Assembly: GCF_051014685.1 (NCBI RefSeq)
Contig: NC_135055.1
Coordinates: 8,544,001 to 8,608,000 of the forward strand
Source of the DNA: Ptiloglossa arizonensis
Lineage: Eukaryota; Arthropoda; Insecta; Hymenoptera; Colletidae
Length of the DNA stretch: 64,000 bases
Reading direction: 5' to 3'
The notes under the pieces were generated by a model. It was not told the DNA's origin, ran no database searches, and saw only the letters and a list, made by a program, of their open reading frames with translations. Both the position numbers and the translations under genes were made by a program. Shown piece after piece: positions 35,223-47,059 of this stretch; the stretch's first letter is position 1; every line of letters begins with the position of its first letter.

Positions 35223-38199
35223 ATTTTATGTTTTTTAAATTTCGTTACAACAGTTTCTTCTTAGATCATTTACTCGGTCATCCCAAGATAATTCGTGGAT
35301 TGAAATGTAAAATACAGATGTTTGATTAAAACTGATAATGTATTTTATTCGTTTATAGGAGCCCAATACTTATATCGGTACGACAGCCAAATACTTTTTG
35401 CGGAACTTATGACAGGAGGATGCGAAGTACTATAAGTCTGCGATGTTTGAGCCATTCTCCGTGTATAAAGTGTCGAAAGCAAGAATGGAGTGCGACCTGG
35501 AAGCGACAAACAACAGTGTGGATTGCAAAAGAACGCTCTATCCACGGAAGTATTTGTCCTGATCCAAGCATAATGCATAAAAGATACGTACTAGTAAATA
35601 CTTTGAGGTCGGTTGATTTAAAAGCGCTGCATTTACGCCAACGTTTGCCAGCCTCGACGAAGGTTGGAGGGTGCAGTCCTTGGCGTTTGTATCATAGACA
35701 CTTCCACGTCGTAAAATTTGGAATTTTGCCTGGGTATCTGGGTTAAGAGGATACGCTCGGGACGAGTTTTCTTTTAAAGAAAAGGGCCGAACGTCATTCG
35801 TAGACACCGAATAACATTCCTGTGATCCCAAACGCTTTAATCAACTTTATTCTTCATTCTCCGATACATCGGCGTGACGACATCGATCCTTTCGAGGATG
35901 TTCAGTTTGAATTATTCAGAAATTAATGGAACGAGGGATGAAATTCTGCTTACCTATTTTCATTCCTGTTTCCATTCATTGGTACATTTTTTTTGGTAAT
36001 TTTCGGATAATTGTCACCAACGATATGTTTACCGTATGATTATCTGTACTGTGAATATTATTGGTATCGTAATACTGTTTTTAATTTGAAACATAGAACA
36101 CTAAGCGTGTTATTTTTATCGACTATTGTAAATGCTGCTCGAAACAATTAATATATCATATACTTGAATAGGAATTCGTCTTTTTCAACCAAAAGATTCA
36201 TTACTCATTTCTTAAGATTAGACCGAGGTAGCTGTTAATGATAGAGGTTTAGTTTTCAAATGTGTCGCTGTATTTCGTAAAATTTAGAAGTATATGATAT
36301 CTTGAAATTCCCAGATGATCTCTTGACACGACAAATCGATTTGGTGCCATGATTGCGACTGACGTATGCGCGATGTCTTTCGTCATTCAGGAATTTCAAG
36401 TATATCACTGTTCGTGTTCCGTGTTCTTTTGCACGCGTGAACCGATTCGATATTTTTTACGCGTTTTTCTTTGAATACGAGGGAAATAAGGCTGAATGAC
36501 GTATCTCGTGTGTATAAATTGACGTTCTTTATTAGCCTGACTGCCCTAGCCCACGTGTCGTCTTTTCGTCCATTCGTTTTTCTTGAGAGATAGCGACACG
36601 CGCGTGTTTGTGCGAGATAAAGGGGCAGAGTGTGTGTGTATAGTGTGTGGAGTGAGACGGAAACAGTTTGGATGTTGGAAAATGTTGTCATCGAAAGGAC
36701 ATTCGAAGATCCTGTACGTTTAGCTTCACGGTGCAAAGAACTAACAGGCGATCGTAAATTATTGATCAATTATCAGTTTCTTAGCCGTGATTGGTTTTCG
36801 CTTACGAGTGTTTTTCAGGAACTTGCTAACTCCGAGTCAATCGTTCCTGCGCAAGAGTCATTTTAGTTAATTTTTACAGTGATTATGAAAGTTATCCATG
36901 CAAAGCTACTATGGTAAACAAGAGTGTATTTGAAAGCAAGAAGCAATCTTACCAGGGGAAGGTTAAAAGTAGAGACGTGCCTCCTTAGCGAGTCATAACT
37001 CACACCCTTTTTGATATCAATTTTATTAAGCTTGTCTCGGGAACGATATGTTCAGAAATCTACGCATACATACATATATTAAGCAGAAAAACAGCAACGA
37101 GAATAATTCTCTTGCCCTCGGTATTTGCAAAAAGAAATTGCTCTTGAGGAAGGAAAAATATGTTGACAGATAAACCTGTTACATTTCCCCGCGAGCGATT
37201 ATAAATCCTCGGACCGTCACCGCAGATGTCTTCTTGTCTGTAGAATAAGAAGCGTCAAAGTTTCTAAGTTTTCGTAATTCCAAGGTGTAAAGTGAATTTA
37301 TGCGGTAGCCGAGGCATAATGCAAACCGTGGGAAAGTGAATTATTCGACTCGTGGGACCACCAGGGGAACTTCGACGAAGCCACGAACAATCGTTGCTGA
37401 TGATAATCACCCCGTTGTTCGCCCGGCCGATAATAGGGCTTACGAAAACGCAACGAAAAACTCGCAAATCTGTCGACGAGTTCAAGGAAATGCCCATGAC
37501 AGTTTAGTAACCTAATCGAGAGCCAGAAAACAAATCGTACAAGTTTTTGGAAGCTTAAGTTTAGATGCTAATAAGTGGACGGAAATTCGATGAGGTAGTT
37601 GACGCGAGCGATCGTAGTTTGATGTCGAATTATTTTATTTTAACATGACAAAAACACGATGGAGGAAAAATGGCGCGTGAACGGAGAACTTTGTACGTCA
37701 AACTTTAAATAGTTCGCGGTCATTAATGCGACAGCAGATGAGAAGTTTAAATTTCTTGATTTTGAAGAGGGCATGTGTTCCTTTTCCTGTGAAAAATAAG
37801 TGAAATTATAATTTTTTATTTCTTAAAAACTGTATACTATTTTAATCGACGATTATTCACAGATATGTATACATCCTTGAAGAAAATGTACAAAGTTTTA
37901 CACAATAAAAATATTAGTATTTAAACAGTTATGAACTGGAATATAAACCGTGCATTTCTCCATGACTGTTATTCTAAGACCCATTATGTTGATCAGAAAT
38001 AATTCAATGATCTTTAATCTGTAAAGTTATGTATATATATGTAAATATAATCATTACAATGGTATGGCTCGTTTTCTACTGCTGCTTTCACTTTCTCTTA
38101 ATTTTTTATTGGTCTAACTCTGAACTTTTTCTTACTGTTTCGTGTGTTCTGTCCTTAACACTTTCTTATCCACTGCTCGTACACTGTCCTCTTCGTCCT
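35223..38199. other. non-coding DNA with GC-richer islands, no recognised exon
   Basis: 35400-35830 and 36380-36870 are GC-richer and open overlapping frames on both strands (up to 128 codons on the minus strand at 36383-36769). None resembles a known family and no splice-bounded exon is convincing. 36630-36660 holds a short GTGTGTGT tract. Confidence 0.4.
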
Positions 38200-38530
38200 C
38201 ACTCGCTCTCCAAGTCATAGCTCACATGCTATTATTCAGCTGCGAAAAGAAGGCACAAGTTGTTTATATCGACGCTCCGCCCATAGTCCATTGCCACTCC
38301 TGCGATCGCAGGCAAGAAACGTCATTGGCCGAAAACAGTGACGACCGACAGCGGCGATCCCAAGTCAAATGCGAACGAATTCGTACTAAGGTGCATCGGT
38401 GTAGGCTCCCAATAAAACGTCAAGTATTCATAAATAGAATAATTTGCTTACTGTTTAGGTATTACCGCTGATTTGATACGTTGTTCGTAATGAAAAAATG
38501 AATAATCATTATTACAACTTAATAATCATT
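38200..38530 (+). mobile_element. Ty1/copia-type LTR fragment C
   Basis: Aligns with the reverse complement of 17753-18177: GCTGC(G/C)AAAAGAAGG(C/T)ACAAG, TTGTTTA(T/C)ATCGACG, then TTGGCC(G/A)AA and GTAATGAAAAA, ending with AATAATCATTATTA. It stops about 15 bp before the gypsy RT remnant, so the two unrelated elements abut. The 109-codon frame at 38142-38471 falls within it and is not a gene. Confidence 0.7.
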
Positions 38531-38544
38531 ATTACGATATATCA

Positions 38545-39000
38545 AAGACCGCGATCACAACCTCGTTCGGTTTATTCGAGTTTCCCTGGATGTCTTTCGA
38601 ACTTCGCAACACGGTACAGACATTCCAGCGGTTCATGGACGAAGCAGTGGGTGGACTTAAATGGTATTACGTATACATAGAGGACATCCTTGTAGCGTTC
38701 TACTCCGTCGAGAAGCATAAACGTGAACTATTTAGCCGCCTAAATGAATACGGGGTGCTCGTTAACTGTGACAAGTGTGTTTTTGGCGCGACAAAAGTGG
38801 GGTATTTGGTATCCGCGGGTACTCGATGCGCCAGAAGTGAAGTATTCATAGGGTATTTGCTGTCCGGGCGAAGTTCCGAGCTGTTGCCAAAGAAAGTAAA
38901 AGCGATGCAGACTTTTCCACGTCCAGAGACAGTGAAAGAATTGCGACAGTTTTATGGACATGATAAACTTTCACAGCCGGTTCATGTTTGCAGCCGCTAA
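38545..39000 (+). pseudogene. Ty3/gypsy pol remnant: reverse transcriptase
   Basis: Reverse transcriptase of a Ty3/gypsy LTR retrotransposon, truncated at its N-terminus. It begins KTAITTSFGLFEFPW (family: K-TAF-TP-GLYEF-MPFGL), then RNTVQTFQRFMDE, the catalytic box YVYIEDILVA, HKRELFSRLNEYGVLVNCDK, CVFGATKVGYLVS, and LPKKVKAMQTFPRPETVKEL. In the YxDD box the first Asp is Glu (YIED), expected to abolish or cripple polymerisation. An insertion of about 16 codons lies within the thumb, and the frame is lost near 38965. Gag, protease and the N-terminal RT are missing. Confidence 0.92.
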
Positions 39001-39395
39001 AATTCAGGCGTCTCTCAATGCAGCACTGCAGGAGAAAGCCAAGAACCGAATACCGGTCAAGTGGACGTCGGACAGCGTTCGATAAGTGCAAAGAAAGCCT
39101 CGCAAGTGAAGTCCATCTTGCACATCCCGACTTCGCGCTGCCTTTGGCCATTTTCACGAATGCATCGGATTTTACGGTATTTTACGGTAGGCGCCACGCT
39201 ACAACAACGAACCCACTACGAATGACAGCTGTCTCACAAGGAAACTGTTGCAAGCCAAGCGGAAATACCCTCAGGAGCTGCAGTTTGTTTGCTTGCTGCA
39301 GTACAGGTCTGGTGCAAACAAGGTGCCTGATGCCAATCATACACAATTCAAGGTACCTGCCGACACCTCAGAGTATCTAGGATTGCCTGGGTAAG
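38985..39395 (+). pseudogene. Ty3/gypsy pol remnant: connection and RNase H
   Basis: Continues the RT remnant in a shifted frame: AAKIQASLNAALQEKAK, then TAFDKCKESLASEVHLAHPD and LPLAIFTNASDFTV. In active elements the last motif is TDAS, so the catalytic Asp is Asn here. After another frame change LQYRSGANKVPDANH corresponds to the end of RNase H (Y-R-x-G-x-N-x-ADALSR). The element is interrupted just afterwards by an R1 fragment. Confidence 0.88.
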
Positions 39396-39479
39396 GCGGT
39401 TCTGCCAGGTCGATTTACTTTCTAACCTTCTCGTGAGATTTGGTATGAGGAAATTAAATACCATGATACCAATATGATA

Positions 39480-40615
39480 CCAATCATTAAATTTAAAAGA
39501 GTGGGGCACAGGGAAGAGCGAGCTTACAGCTCCGGGAAGCTCAGCAACTGAGTGAGTAGCTGTACCTGCCTCAGTGGCGGTTGTCGAGGAGGATAAGACC
39601 GTCTCGATCCTAGCTACCCTGGAGATTACAAATACGCAGCTGCGGTTGTGGCTGGTTGACGTCTGTGACCAGCTGATTCGGTCACGAACGCTGCACTGGT
39701 TGCAGTGGCTTCTATGAGGAGCGTTGAGCTTCTCATAGAAGCTAAGATGGCGGCAATGATGATTGTCATAAGGGTAGAAATTCTGGCGAGCCTGTGCCCG
39801 CCCTATACGGTACCTACCCAGGCAGGTGGTAGCCTCATTCCCTCCCTAGGACAATCAGGGTTAGGTACGGCGGAAAGTGAGGGTTGTGAGACCAAAAGAC
39901 CAGGCCACCGTGGTCTGTCCTAAGGCCAAGAGCTGTGCCACAGGAGCTGCTGAGTGGCACAGCGCTTAAGTGCCAGGTCTTCCTGGAGTGGGAGGTTGGC
40001 CTGCCAATCGCTGCTGAGCTGTACCGCGTCCCTGACCATCCGCATTGGATGGGGACGTGGGCAGTTTGATGACCATTGTATGAAAGAGCTGCGACGACTT
40101 CCCTCCATGCTCCCTGCTGGAGCGTGATACGGAATTCGTCACCGTCGAGAAGGAAGGCTGTGGTGGTGTGTTAAGTATCGTCCAACTGTGGCCTCGCTGC
40201 CTTCGAGCAGTACTTGGCAGGAATGGAGTTGTGTCTTGTGAGGCTTGTACACTGGTCGGTGCTCATCCTGGGGGATTTCACCTCTAAGTCTGTAACTTGG
40301 GGGTCCATCAGGACGAAGGTCCGGGGATCTGGTCGACTGGGTGACTGAGAGGCAGACTTCTACCCCCCACTTATTAACCGGAGGTCGGAGCAGGACGTGT
40401 ATCTGCGGGAGAGGGGTCAATAATGGACTTGACATTTGGATCCCCCAGCATCGCGTGTATGGTTCTTGGGTGGCACATGGTGGTGGAGACGGAGACGTTA
40501 TCAAACCTAGTATATCCAGATGGATCTGGATGGTGGCACGTGGTGGTGGAGGCGGAGGCGTTATCAAACCACTAGTATATCCAGATGGTTCTCTCCGCCC
40601 CTGATATCGCCACGG
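39480..40615 (+). mobile_element. R1-clade non-LTR fragment inserted in the gypsy element
   Basis: Carries the end of ORF1 (a frame with VASMRSVELLIEAKMAAMMI) and a broken ORF2 endonuclease. The endonuclease N-terminus includes LLSGTALKCQVFLEWEVGLP, then AAELYRVP (family: EPY). The GDFN box is degraded to LILGDFTSKSVTWGS. RRSEQDVYL is followed, after a frame change, by EGSIMDLTFGSPSIACMVLGW and VVETETLSN, where SDH would be expected. A 63-bp internal tandem duplication is present (40471/40534). It splits the gypsy RNase H from its integrase, so it inserted later than that element. Stops and frameshifts are numerous. Confidence 0.82.
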
Positions 40616-40689
40616 CCACATCACGGCACCACCAACCGTGATGGTGAAGGTGACACTCTACCACGTAGACAAGGACGTTCTGATGGCAA

Positions 40690-41427
40690 CCGTTCTCGTG
40701 ATACTTGGCCGCAGCAAGAGGCCAAGTTGCTCGATTTGGAGAACAAGGTAGCTCTCCTCGGGCACATCGTCAGAGAATTTGCGACACGACGACACTTCAC
40801 CGCGATCATACGTGACGCGACAATTTCCCAAACAGGCGTTAACGCACCCTGGCGTAAATGCGACCGTGAGACTCGTGACGGAGCGCTTTGCGTGGCCAGG
40901 TGTCCGAGAAGATTACAAGTCCTGGGCACAAGCGTGTATCTCGTGCAAACGCGCGAAAATCAGCAGACACGTGTTTACACACATTGACAGTTTCGGTACA
41001 CCTTCGACGCGATTCGAGCACTTCCACGTGGCCATCATCGGCCCGTTGCCGGTATCGTGGGGTATCGTTCCTGCCTAACATGCGTCGATCGCTATACCCA
41101 GTGGCCAGAAACTTTTCCAATTGAGGAAATCACGGCCGAAATCGTGACGTGCACGCTACTGTCCGGGTGGATTGCGAGATTTCGAGTGCCTCGCCGACTA
41201 ACCATCGATCAAGGCAGGCAATTCGAATGCGCGCTATTTAAATAATTGTCTCGCCTTATTAGTACGCACCATTTGCGTACGACAGCGCACCACCCAGTGG
41301 CAAATGGGATGGTGGAGAGGTTTAATCGCCAATTAAAAGCAGCGATCGTGTGCCACGTCAATTCGACCTGGTCCGATTTGTTGGGCGTTGTTCTTCTGGG
41401 CATACACGTGGCGTGGAAGGATGGGTA
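40690..41427 (+). pseudogene. Ty3/gypsy pol remnant: integrase
   Basis: Downstream half of the interrupted element. From about 40725 it reads LLDLENKVALLGHIVREFAT; then an HHCC-type zinc region with HPGVNATVRLV and CISCKRAKISRH; and a catalytic core with HVAIIGPLPVS, YRSCLTCVDRYTQWPETFPI, VPRRLTIDQGRQFE and NGMVERFNRQLKAA. The first acidic residue of the D-D-E triad is Ala (family: VDIVGPLP). The second Asp (TIDQG) and the Glu (MVERF) remain. Frame changes occur near 40880 and 41055, and a stop follows ALFK at 41243. The frame ends at AWKDG with no chromodomain, env or 3' LTR recognised. Confidence 0.92.
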
Positions 41428-44263
41428 GGTTTGTATTTATTGTTATCTGAGTTTGATTTGAATATCCTCCTCAGAGTATTGACAATATCTTCGGAATAAT
41501 ATATTTTTATATTCTATTAGATAGGGACAGAACATACTATAACTTAATTTTATTTATGGCCCATCACACAGGAACTAACAAGAAAGGGCCATGTACGGTT
41601 AGGCTCCAATTTGGACGAAACTTAGCAGGTTTGAAGAACAGCCCAATATAGTAGATATTTACTTCGTTTTAGCTGCAGCAACTATTCAAGTTTAAGGGGT
41701 GGAATCATTCTTTGAATTTCTATCATCGAAGAGTTAAGTTGGAAACGATTAGAGATTACAAAAACTTTTTTTGTTTAATTATATGGCTTTTAACGTATTA
41801 GAAGAAAATGTAACAAAAAATGTTTTACAGTTAAAGCTGACAACAAAATATTCATTAATATCCCATATGTTACACCATGGTACAAAAAAATTTAGGTAGC
41901 CATTGGTGAATGACCATCGTACAAAAGATATCACTCGTAGTATTCGGTAACAAAAAATCGTTGAACGAAGAAGAAAACTGTCTTCACAAACTATTTTCCA
42001 AAGATTTTCTCTCGTATGAATAAAATTTCAGCTCTTCGTCATAAAGGAACACGAAATCCTTCGAAAAAGTCTGCTTCCTCTCATAGGTATATACGAAAAA
42101 CATATTTATGGAATAGCATAAATTTGAACAAATGCAACTTTGTCAAGCAAACGAGCCCTTCACTTTAAAAGCTGACATAATAATGCAGCATCTGACATAA
42201 AATTTCACCAATTACGCCTCACATGCAAAAATGGAACGCAGTGTAAAAATGTTTGGAGGGATACTAATGCATGATGAGCGACGAGCCGGAATTGCACGAT
42301 TGCCAACGAGCATGGCAAGTGCGAAACAATTGAAATAGGTTGCATAAATTACGAACAGGAACGGAATGTGTCGTATAACGAGATAATTAATACATGGATG
42401 ACTGTTCACCGAGGCGAAAGCTCTGCCCGCGTTAGAATGGATTTACCGACTGTTTCGTTGCTTATGACCAACCATACATTGTTTTCCGGAAGCACGTGTT
42501 GTCCCTTTTGTCCTTGCCACGATCTGTGCCTCCCACAGAACGATCTATGAATTTCAGAAATTCAAGGGGTGCTCTATAGTTTCAACTGATTGCAATTTGA
42601 ATTCCTTGTTCGGTTGCTTGGCCTTTTATCAATTGAAACTTCTATAATTTTATAACTATAGTAAAACTCTCAGACGTATAAAGTAATTATTTTCCTTTTA
42701 ACGGAAATTAATATAAACGTAAAAAGATTATAAAAGTAAATTATAATATTTGAAGTATCTTCTATGGAAATGTTACATATTACCAAACGTTCTACTCGTC
42801 AAAATAATCACTTTTTTTCTTGATTAATATTTCAGATAATTTGGGCATTTTCAAAATTAATTTTTGCAGTCTCATGGCATGTTTTTTAAAGTAAATAACA
42901 AGTGTGGTATTAAAACAGTTAATTTTTTTAGGAGAAATTATGAATCTTCCTCTTGGCAATAGTAAAATTATACAAACAATGAAATTTGTAAGGATTGCAA
43001 TTTAGATTTAAGTGCGGAATACAAGTGCAGTTAGTGTACCCTTTTTGGCCCCTTTTGGTGATTTTATTCACACTCATAAGTTTCAAACTATATTTAAAAT
43101 ACTTTTTTATATCGTTTCAACTTAAGGACATATTTTGACCTTTGAATTCTTGTAAGATATTGTATAATTCATATAATTAATAAAGATAATATCGGTTCGA
43201 TAGAAACAGCAAAAGTACTAAATACCAGAATGAAATTAATAATTTTCCGAACTTTTATAAATTAATAGAAAATGTACCTCGCGTAACATAAATTACTTCA
43301 AATTTCCAATTTGAACACAACGATAAATTTCTTCGTCAGATATTTAAAATCATTTTTAAAATAGAAAGTTTCGAAACAATTCTGGAACGTTCAATTAATA
43401 TAATGAATTCGTCTAACCTTACTTCAGCTCCACGAACTCTATCAAACGAGAAAATGCAAATATTTTTCAACATACACAGCGTAACTACCTGCATGAACCA
43501 CTTGATAATTTAGAGCGTTTAATCTACCAACAGTGTAACCCGCAATATCGAGTTCAATAAATAATTTAAGGCTGTCACCAACCTTGAACTGTCTCGAACG
43601 TCCTTAACAGTAACGTTTTTCAGTCTCCATGATGCATACAATTGATAATTTGCTGATCGACACAATAGTCTCTTTTCTGTACAATAATTTATTAATATTC
43701 AATATTTTTCGAATGGAACTGAAGAATTACTTGGCATAACAGATGATTCTATAATATATAAAAGCAGCAATGAAAAGGAACGCAGAGATCGGTTGCTACG
43801 GTAAACAATAATTCAAGCATCGAACGATATTTCCAATTTATCCAGTATTCAAGTGTTTTATTGTGGAAGAATCTTCAAATGTTTATTGACCATCTCGTTA
43901 CGCGTTGTGTACCAAAATCAGCTCTCGTAATTTATGCAACCTATTCGTGTAGTCGCAGTTTTCCCAACTCGGTAATCCCACGGTCGTTGGAAGCGAGGTG
44001 AGTTCGTTTAAAAACACTTTACTTATTATTACGCTCGAATGTTTTAGAACATACGCTTTCCCGCTCAAGAAATGTTAGTATTAAATTCTCACCGACAGTT
44101 GTGCAGGATAAAGGGATAGAAAAACTATATACGAAGCATGCAGGTATATTTTTCCCTCTGTACTTGTACCCCATTTCCAATTATGAAAATCCTGGTAAGC
44201 CCTGACAGAAGCTTAAATATTTCATAATTGAAAGCCGGCGTGTTTCTATCAAGGTAACTGTAA

Positions 44264-44387
44264 ATGAAAAAATTATAGGATCGTTTCGACAAATATTTAT
44301 GAATTTACATACGTGGAACGTATGTTTGTATGAAAAAATTATAGGATCGTTTCAAAAAATATTTATCAATTTACATACGTTGAACTT
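44264..44387 (+). repeat. 66-bp tandem duplication
   Basis: ATGAAAAAATTATAGGATCG begins at 44264 and again at 44330. Each is followed by AAATATTTAT and AATTTACATACGT. Only a few mismatches separate the copies. Confidence 0.9.
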
Positions 44388-44734
44388 AATACGCGTTCCG
44401 ATATAATCACCATTGAACATTCGTAGTTTTATTTATCCTTCGCGTAATAATTCGGTAATAATATCACGAATTTAATTTTCATATGTTTTATGCGCAAGTA
44501 ATTGTTAATGCAACTACAGTTATCCCTTGTCTTACGCATTGAATTCGTTCTGGGGATTTTCGCATAAGTTAAATACAGAGCGAGTCAAATTGTGTAAAAA
44601 CTATATACATTGTAGGGAAAAGGAAAGATCATTCCTGGGTTAGAGAAAATGTAACACCATGAAAAAAGAGGATGTGTAATATATTTGATGTACAATCTGA
44701 GTTTTAAAAGTTAATCAAAGTTGAACATATTTAT

Positions 44735-44850
44735 ATATATATATAAATGTATGTATATATAAATATATACACACACAACTATTATATATTTATATATTAC
44801 ATCAATATGATACATTTATATTATATATTATATTTATATATTATACTTAA
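44735..44850. repeat. TA-rich simple repeat
   Basis: Imperfect (TA)n/(TATATAAA)n tract with an ACACACAC patch. Confidence 0.85.
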
Positions 44851-44989
44851 TTTATTTACCGATGGTCGAACCATATATATACTCCTTTACGAAAAGAAAA
44901 CTCTTTTATTTAATATCTAATTGTATAAGAACATAAGTGAAAAGGACAGTGAAAGTATAAGATATTTATAAAACAAAAAACAATAACAA

Positions 44990-45025
44990 CAACGACGACG
45001 ACGATAACGATGACGACGACGATGA
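44990..45025 (+). repeat. trinucleotide microsatellite (GAC/GAT)n
   Basis: Imperfect AAC, then GAC/GAT triplets, running into GATGATAAA. Confidence 0.9.
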
Positions 45026-45429
45026 TAAAAACATTATAATGGAAAGAACCAGAACTGCAAACCCAGCTGAATATGCTTTAATACAACAATCGCCAACCAC
45101 TGAAGCCAACTAACTTACCACAGTAACCCATGACACAGACCCGGGAAATGAATAAACCGGCATGCGAAGCTACTACAAAACAACAAAAATAGAAATATAA
45201 AATAGCAACAGGTTACAAATACGAACTACATAAATTCATTCCTCGAACTCAATATTCATAACATGAATATTTTCCATTCATTAGTCACGGTACCATTGAT
45301 AATACGGATATATGTTGGTATTGTGTATATAAAGTACCTATACGATTTTTCATTACATTTTCCGATTCTATAAAATAGCAATTGTAATTTATATAAACAG
45401 AAAAGCAAAAGCTACTTATTCAGAAAAGT

Positions 45430-45860
45430 ACACATGGAAAGATGTTGATGAAGTAAAAATGAAAACATTTTTGGTAGTTTAATTCTGATAGAAAGATTTC
45501 ACGCAATTATAGAACCGAAAGGAATTTGATGGAGTAATAATGAAATCTTTACTCACCCTATCACTACAGCTGCGATGAGTCGAAACAGGTTCTGAAAAAT
45601 ATCATGGTTTTTTGCGTTTTGACGATTTCGAAAATATATTACAAAGGAAAGAAACAGATAAAGTGGCCCAATAAAAGATTTTGCTGAAGAATTAACAAAA
45701 ATTTACGAAACATCTTTCGAACCATGTCAAACAGGAACTAATGATGACCAACTTATACTTTTCAGAAGATGTTCACTCAAAGATTATATACCTTCAAAAC
45801 CGACAAAGTATAACATCAAGATTTGGATGTTATACAACAGTAAGAATTTTTATTTCAGGC
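45430..45860 (+). pseudogene. piggyBac-like transposase fragment
   Basis: Part of a piggyBac-superfamily transposase, a TTAA-specific cut-and-paste enzyme. Readable in order with frame shifts: WKDVDEVKMKTFL; ITTAAMSRNRF; FLRFDDFENILQRKETDKVA; then, after a one-base shift, PIKDFAEELTKIYE; the catalytic-Asp box TNDDQLILFRRCSLKDYIPS (family: T-IDE-QL--FRGRC-F-YIPSKP-KYGIK); and PTKYNIKIWMLYNS. The Asp is retained but the next Glu is Asp, and G of FRGR is lost. Stops interrupt the N-terminal part. Sequence after 45860 no longer matches, so the second and third catalytic Asp are absent. It may belong to the group that mobilised the TTAA MITE at 16559, but its ends are not visible. Confidence 0.85.
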
Positions 45861-46489
45861 ATTTTTGTCGTTGATCTGTTACTCTTTCTTCTAATTTTCT
45901 AGATATAATGGATTGAAACGTTCATGTCAAGTGAAATGTAAAACAAAATTCATAAACAATGTCTTTAACAAAATCAAGTACATGAAAGACATTCTTAGAA
46001 AATTTCTTTTTAACTGGTTGCAAAGAATGTATGTTAAGGACAGTGAAGAAGAAATCGAATGTATGTTTGAGGCAAAGAATGAATTCTGAAATTTGTACAA
46101 AAATGACTTTTAAAATACATACAATGTATTGGATGCAAGAAGAATATTAAGAGTTTAAAAGAGCAGAATAATCGTTTACAGCTTATGAGTGTTTTGTTAG
46201 AGTTCCAGTGTCTTCTAATTAAGAAAGTTACTAAAAAGAACAAGTATATGAAAAAATAGCGATAGAACCTAATTCATAATATTAGCTCGAGTCTACTATA
46301 TATCCTGAACGTGGGTGTAATAAATGTTGGATGACGGTACGTACTATGACGCGCTGGATTCATTAGTCTCTTTACGACTACTTGCTTCCTAACGTTAATT
46401 ATTGGAACAATGGTCGTTTCAAAAGATCTCATAGCCTATATATTCTTTATCCTCAAATAAAACCTTAAAACAGTTTTTGTGTAAGTTGG
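45861..46489. other. non-coding stretch between TE relics
   Basis: No piggyBac C-terminus or right end is recognised. The short minus frame at 46034-46243 is hydrophobic and of low complexity. Confidence 0.4.
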
Positions 46490-46780
46490 TTGGAGTCTCT
46501 TCAAATTTCCAAGTTTTTAGTAACCATAGAAAACTTCCTGTACGAACCATGTTCGTACCTGTGTACCTTAAAACACTTCTTAAATCTTTTCAAACAAAAG
46601 ATAAACATTATACATAATCTGGTAAATAGAGCAACCACTCTTTCGAACCACCAAAGTGTTAAAACTACTATCGATCGTTTACTGAAAAATGATTTTCCCT
46701 TTAATATTAGCCAGAAATACATAGATAAAAGACACTTGGACACAGTTAATAGCATTAGTACTATGCTTCTGTACTTCTAG
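46490..46780 (+). pseudogene. possible Penelope-like retroelement RT C-terminal fragment
   Basis: Ninety-six-codon plus-strand frame. Its central part KQKINIIHNLVNRATTLSNH, then RLLKNDFPFNISQKYI, resembles the segment after the RT palm in Penelope-like elements (pattern: K...V--LV-RA--LS-..., then L--N-YP--FI). A second frame just upstream (SNFQVFSNHRKLP) resembles the GR-LNF-S-HP motif that precedes it. No catalytic RT motif or GIY-YIG domain is present. Family assignment is by pattern memory only. A different RT-derived or chance origin is possible. Confidence 0.45.
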
Positions 46781-47059
46781 GTCGCAACATAAGAACAAAG
46801 ATAGTGTCAATATACGCAACGCTATATAAAATTGTACCGTTATCTCTTATGTTCGTTTGATATCAGAAAAATTCAAATTGTTTTTTCGTAACTTAAACGT
46901 CACATTCATTAAAAAATTTACCCATCTCGTCAAATTGGGAAAAGGTAGACTACACTAGTATAATACAAAGAATATTATTTACAAAATAAATACGAAGATT
47001 GCACATAGATTTGTACAATCCAGTGTATGTAGGCGGTTCGTGCAACGCGTACGGCACAT
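46781..47059. other. non-coding stretch
   Basis: Nothing recognised. Confidence 0.4.

Larger units (their letters stand above)
41428..45429. other. intron-like non-coding DNA
   Basis: No exon recognised. Contains the 66-bp duplication at 44264-44387, TA-rich tracts at 44730-44850 and a GAC/GAT-rich microsatellite at 44990-45025. A short coding-like frame follows the microsatellite (MERTRTANPAEYALIQQSPT at about 45041), possibly the decayed N-terminus of the neighbouring piggyBac relic or chance. Confidence 0.4.

Noticed and set aside
36383..36769. 128-codon minus-strand frame as an exon
   Set aside because: No homology recognised, no convincing splice context, and an overlapping open frame on the other strand.
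38142..38471. 109-codon plus-strand frame as gag
   Set aside because: It mostly coincides with a copia-type LTR fragment that aligns to 17753-18177, so it is not gypsy gag.
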